The translations under genes and the position numbers were made by a program. This document shows, piece by piece, positions 61,088-64,000 of a stretch of DNA of 64,000 nt (its first letter is position 1; each line of letters begins with the position of its first letter). This stretch comes from Pseudomonadota bacterium. GTDB taxonomy: Bacteria > Pseudomonadota > Alphaproteobacteria > Rhizobiales > Methylopilaceae. The notes beneath the pieces are model-generated. The model was not told where the DNA came from. It made no database searches and worked only from the letters and a program-made list of their open reading frames with translations. Location: NCBI GenBank assembly GCA_023430145.1, contig JAEZCD010000095.1, positions 1 through 64,000 of the forward strand, given 5' to 3'.

Positions 61088-62347
61088 ATGGGACTGTCGA
61101 GGACGCTGGCGCTCGCCGCCATGGGATTGCTGCTCGGCGCGGGAGCCGCCGCCGCCCAGACGACCGTGAAGTGGCTGCATCTCGAGCAGAACCCGGCCCA
61201 GATCAAGATCTGGGAGGAGGCCGTCAAGCGCTTCGAGGCCCAGAACCCCGGCGTCAAGGTGGAGATGCAATTCCTCGAGAACGAGGCCTACAAGGCGAAG
61301 CTGCCGACGCTCCTGCAATCGAAGGACCGGCCGCACATCCTCTATTCCTGGGCCGGCGGCGTCCTCAAGGCGCAGATCGAGGCCGGCGTCCTCGAAGACA
61401 TCACCGCTCTCGTCGGCGACTACAAGGACAACATCTCGCCCGGCGCGGTGGCGGCCTTCACCATCGACGGCAAGCTCTACGGCCTGCCGCACAACGTCAG
61501 CCAAGTCGGCTTCATGTACAACAAGGATCTGTTCGCCAAGGCCGGCGTCGACGGCGACAAGATTAAGACCTGGGACGATTTCCTCGACGCGGTGAAGAAG
61601 CTGAAGGCGGCCGGCATCACGCCGATCTCGGTCGGCGGCGGCGACAAATGGCCGCTACACTTCTACTGGACGCACCTCGCCGTCCGCCTCGGCGGCAAGC
61701 CGGCCTTCCAGGCGGCGCTCGCGGGTAAGGGCGACGGCTTCGCGGACGAGGTCTTCGTCAAATCGGGCGAGCTGATGAAGCAGCTCGTCGAGCTCGAGCC
61801 GTTCCAGACCGGATTCCTCGGCTTCAAGAACCAGCAGGCGCTCGGCTTCTTCGCGGACGGCAAGGCGGCCATGAATCTGGCCATCTCGCATCACTCGGCG
61901 ACGCAGCGCGCGCTGGCCGCCGACAAGAAAGGCATTCCCCCCGAGAAGCTCGGCTTCTTCGAGTTCCCGATGCCTCCCGGTGCCAAGGGCGAGCCGACCG
62001 ATACGCTCGGCGGCGTCAATGGCTGGATCATCACCAAGGGCGCGCCCAAGGAGGCGGTCGAGTTCGTCAAGTTCTTCATCTCCGATGACCTGCAGCGCCA
62101 GCTCGCGCAGCAGAATTTCATCATCCCGACCTTCAAGGGCGCCGATGTCGCCGTCGGCTCGGCCTTCATGCAGAAGGTGGCCAAGAACATCGCCGCCTCG
62201 AAGTATCACCAGAACTTCTACGATCAGGATCTCGGCCCCTCGGTCGGCCGGGTGGTGAACGATGCCACGGCGGAGATCGCCGGCGGCTCGATGACGCCCG
62301 AGGAGGCCGCCAAGGCCATCCAGGAGGCCTACAAACAGGGTAACTGA
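61088..62347 (+). CDS. CUT1-type sugar ABC substrate-binding protein (second importer)
   Basis: A 419-residue family 1 binding protein with a Sec signal peptide (about 1-22, ending AAAQT). The early KWLHLEQNPAQIKIWEEA and YGLPHNVSQVGFMYNKDLF near residue 137 are typical for oligosaccharide-binding proteins. The ATG at 61088 with GGGAGG ahead is preferred over the upstream start at 61019. It is followed by two permeases. Confidence 0.93.
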   Translation: MGLSRTLALAAMGLLLGAGAAAAQTTVKWLHLEQNPAQIKIWEEAVKRFEAQNPGVKVEMQFLENEAYKAKLPTLLQSKDRPHILYSWAGGVLKAQIEAGVLEDITALVGDYKDNISPGAVAAFTIDGKLYGLPHNVSQVGFMYNKDLFAKAGVDGDKIKTWDDFLDAVKKLKAAGITPISVGGGDKWPLHFYWTHLAVRLGGKPAFQAALAGKGDGFADEVFVKSGELMKQLVELEPFQTGFLGFKNQQALGFFADGKAAMNLAISHHSATQRALAADKKGIPPEKLGFFEFPMPPGAKGEPTDTLGGVNGWIITKGAPKEAVEFVKFFISDDLQRQLAQQNFIIPTFKGADVAVGSAFMQKVAKNIAASKYHQNFYDQDLGPSVGRVVNDATAEIAGGSMTPEEAAKAIQEAYKQGN

Positions 62348-62388
62348 CCAGCGGGCGGCGGTTCCCGAGCCGGCCTGCGAGCCGACGA

Positions 62389-63321
62389 ATGGAAGAGCGC
62401 AGCGGGGCCCTCATAATGCGCACCGACGCCCCCACGGCGACGGTGCAGCGCCGACGGGCGATCGACGGACGCCTTCCGGCGCTGCTGCTGTTCCTGCCGC
62501 CGGCGCTGCTGCTGTTCACGCTCTTCGTCGTCCTGCCGATCGTCGAGGCCGCCTGGTACTCCGGCTTCAACTGGAACGGCTTCGGCCGGCCGACGAAATG
62601 GATCGGCCTCGACAACTACCGGTTCGTGTTCGATTCGCGCGGCTTCGGCACCGCGTTCCGCAACAACCTGCTCGTCATCGCGGTCTCGCTGCTGATCCAG
62701 CTGCCGCTGGCGCTTGCGCTCGCCTTGGCGCTTGCCGAGAAGTTCCGCGGCTCGGTGTCGCTGCGGATGCTGTTCTTCCTGCCCTATGTGCTGGCGGAGA
62801 TCGCCACCGGCCTCATCTTCAGCTTCGTCTACGACGGCAATTACGGCCTGCTCGCGGCGATCTACCGGGTATTCGGCGCCGAGGCGCCGCACCTCTTGGC
62901 CAGCACCCAGACCTCGATGCTGGCGATCCTGATCGTCATCGTCTGGAAGTATTTCGGCTTCCACATGATGCTCTACATCGCCGCGCTGCAGAGCATGGAC
63001 CGCAACCTCGTCGAGGCGGCGCGGATCGACGGCGCCTCGCGCTGGCAGGTGCTGCGCTACGTCGTCATTCCGCTGCTCTATCCGACGATCCGGCTCTCGG
63101 TGTTCTTCGCCGTCGTCGGCTCGCTGCAGCTCTTCGACCTCGTGATGCCGCTGACGCGCGGCGGCCCCGCCGATTCGTCCAACACCATGGTCAGCTTCCT
63201 CTACATTCACGGCGTGGCCCGCATGCGCGTCGGCTACGGCAGCGCCATCGGCGTCATCCTGTTCGTGATCTGCGTGACCTTCGCCTTCACCTACAAGCGC
63301 TGGTTCATGCGCAATGAGTGA
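62389..63321 (+). CDS. CUT1 ABC permease, MalF-like (second importer)
   Basis: A 310-residue permease with six helices and the EAA loop EAARIDGASRWQVLRYVVIPLL near residue 210. ATG 62389 is used; the ATG at 62416 would also be possible. It overlaps the next gene by 8 nt. Confidence 0.92.
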   Translation: MEERSGALIMRTDAPTATVQRRRAIDGRLPALLLFLPPALLLFTLFVVLPIVEAAWYSGFNWNGFGRPTKWIGLDNYRFVFDSRGFGTAFRNNLLVIAVSLLIQLPLALALALALAEKFRGSVSLRMLFFLPYVLAEIATGLIFSFVYDGNYGLLAAIYRVFGAEAPHLLASTQTSMLAILIVIVWKYFGFHMMLYIAALQSMDRNLVEAARIDGASRWQVLRYVVIPLLYPTIRLSVFFAVVGSLQLFDLVMPLTRGGPADSSNTMVSFLYIHGVARMRVGYGSAIGVILFVICVTFAFTYKRWFMRNE

Positions 63322-64000
63322 CGCCGCCACAGCCGGCCGCCGGCCGCTCGACCTCGTTCCGCTCTACCGGGCGCTGTTCCTGGCGCTGATCGCGGCCTTC
63401 GTGGCGGTGCCGCTCCTGGCGACCGTGCTCGGCGGCTTCAAGAGCCTCGGCGAGCTGCGCACCAACCCGTTCGGACTGCCCGAGACCTGGGAATGGCAGA
63501 ACTATGCCGACATCCTGTTCTCGGCGCGCTACTGGCGGCTCCTCGGGAACTCGATCGTGATTTCGAGCCTGACCACAGCGCTGACGCTGGTCGCAGCCTC
63601 GATGGCGGCGTTCGCGTTCGCCCATATCCGCTTCTTCGGCAGCGCCATGCTGCTGAGCTATCTGACCATGGGCCTGTTGTTCCCGGCGGCGACGGCGATC
63701 CTGCCGCTGTTCATCAAGGTGCGCGATCTCGGCCTGCTCGACAGCTATTTCGGCGTCGTGCTGCCGCAGGTGGCCTTCGGCCTCGCCATGAGCATCCTTT
63801 TGCTGCGGCGCTTCTTCAGGGACTTGCCGCACGAGCTGCTTGAGGCGGCGCTGGTCGACGGCTGCAGCTACGTCAACTTCTTCCGCTACGTCACGCTGCC
63901 GCTCTCGCTGCCGATCCTGGCGACCGTTGGCACGATCGTCTTCGTCAACAGCTGGAACAACTACCTGATTCCGCTCGTGATGCTGAACTCCGATTCGCTC
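63314..64000 (+). CDS. CUT1 ABC permease, MalG-like (second importer), partial
   Basis: The second permease, cut off by the window end after 229 residues. The first helix (about 17-38), the MalG-type periplasmic segment NPFGLPETWEWQNYADIL and the EAA loop LEAALVDGCSYVNFFRYVTLPLS near 177-199 are visible. About 50 residues are missing. The ATPase gene for this importer is not in the window; it may lie just beyond, or a shared ATPase such as the one at 21463 may serve. Confidence 0.92.
   Translation, partial: MSDAATAGRRPLDLVPLYRALFLALIAAFVAVPLLATVLGGFKSLGELRTNPFGLPETWEWQNYADILFSARYWRLLGNSIVISSLTTALTLVAASMAAFAFAHIRFFGSAMLLSYLTMGLLFPAATAILPLFIKVRDLGLLDSYFGVVLPQVAFGLAMSILLLRRFFRDLPHELLEAALVDGCSYVNFFRYVTLPLSLPILATVGTIVFVNSWNNYLIPLVMLNSDSL

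Overview
The window is a GC-rich stretch (about 65-70% G+C by eye) from an alphaproteobacterium, most likely of the Rhizobiales/Hyphomicrobiales. The clues are plant-type (class II) glutamate-cysteine ligase next to ubiA and rsmE, FCD-type GntR regulators, many ABC uptake systems for plant-type carbon sources, and Tat-like signals on solute-binding proteins. I see no tRNA, rRNA, CRISPR array, transposase or phage gene. This assignment is an inference from gene content.

Layout. 1-6.3 kb: housekeeping genes (ubiA, rsmE, gshA, ribF, a VOC protein) interrupted by one serine protease of visibly lower G+C. 6.3-30.4 kb: a sugar-acid island with two divergent copies of a module made of a dipeptide-type ABC importer, a galactonate-dehydratase-type enolase-superfamily enzyme and a uronate-dehydrogenase-like SDR. 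Between them lie a third dehydratase, an SMP-30 lactonase, two FCD GntR regulators and a carbohydrate (CUT1) ABC importer. Together they suggest import of a sugar acid or glycoside, NAD-linked oxidation to a lactone, lactone opening and dehydration to a 2-keto-3-deoxy acid. 30.5-37 kb: a tautomerase/LysR pair, then a spermidine/putrescine-type ABC operon ending in an ATP-grasp gene.

37.5-54.8 kb: a complete [NiFe]-hydrogenase locus read on the minus strand. It starts with a sigma-54 activator whose receiver domain is degenerate and a coupled zinc-ribbon protein. A near-consensus sigma-54 promoter (52953-52968) precedes the small and large subunits. Then come two tandem Cys-rich paralogues, the maturation protease, an orphan protein, a TPR protein, two tiny membrane proteins, a NifU-Rieske fusion, an NHL-repeat protein, hypF-hypC-SIS isomerase-hypD-hypE-hypA-hypB, and hupE. 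Subunit motifs and this accessory set fit the group 1h (formerly group 5, high-affinity or atmospheric H2) family. There is no Tat signal on the small subunit and no cytochrome b subunit.

54.9-60.7 kb: an HutC-type GntR regulator diverging from a second polyamine-type ABC operon that ends in an M19 dipeptidase homologue lacking several metal ligands. 61-64 kb: a second CUT1 carbohydrate importer behind a strong palindrome, running off the right end. Six ABC importers in all are present. Most genes within operons overlap by ATGA, GTGA or TGATG, so translational coupling is pervasive. Two solute-binding genes (near 10908 and 36511) carry single-base frameshifts.
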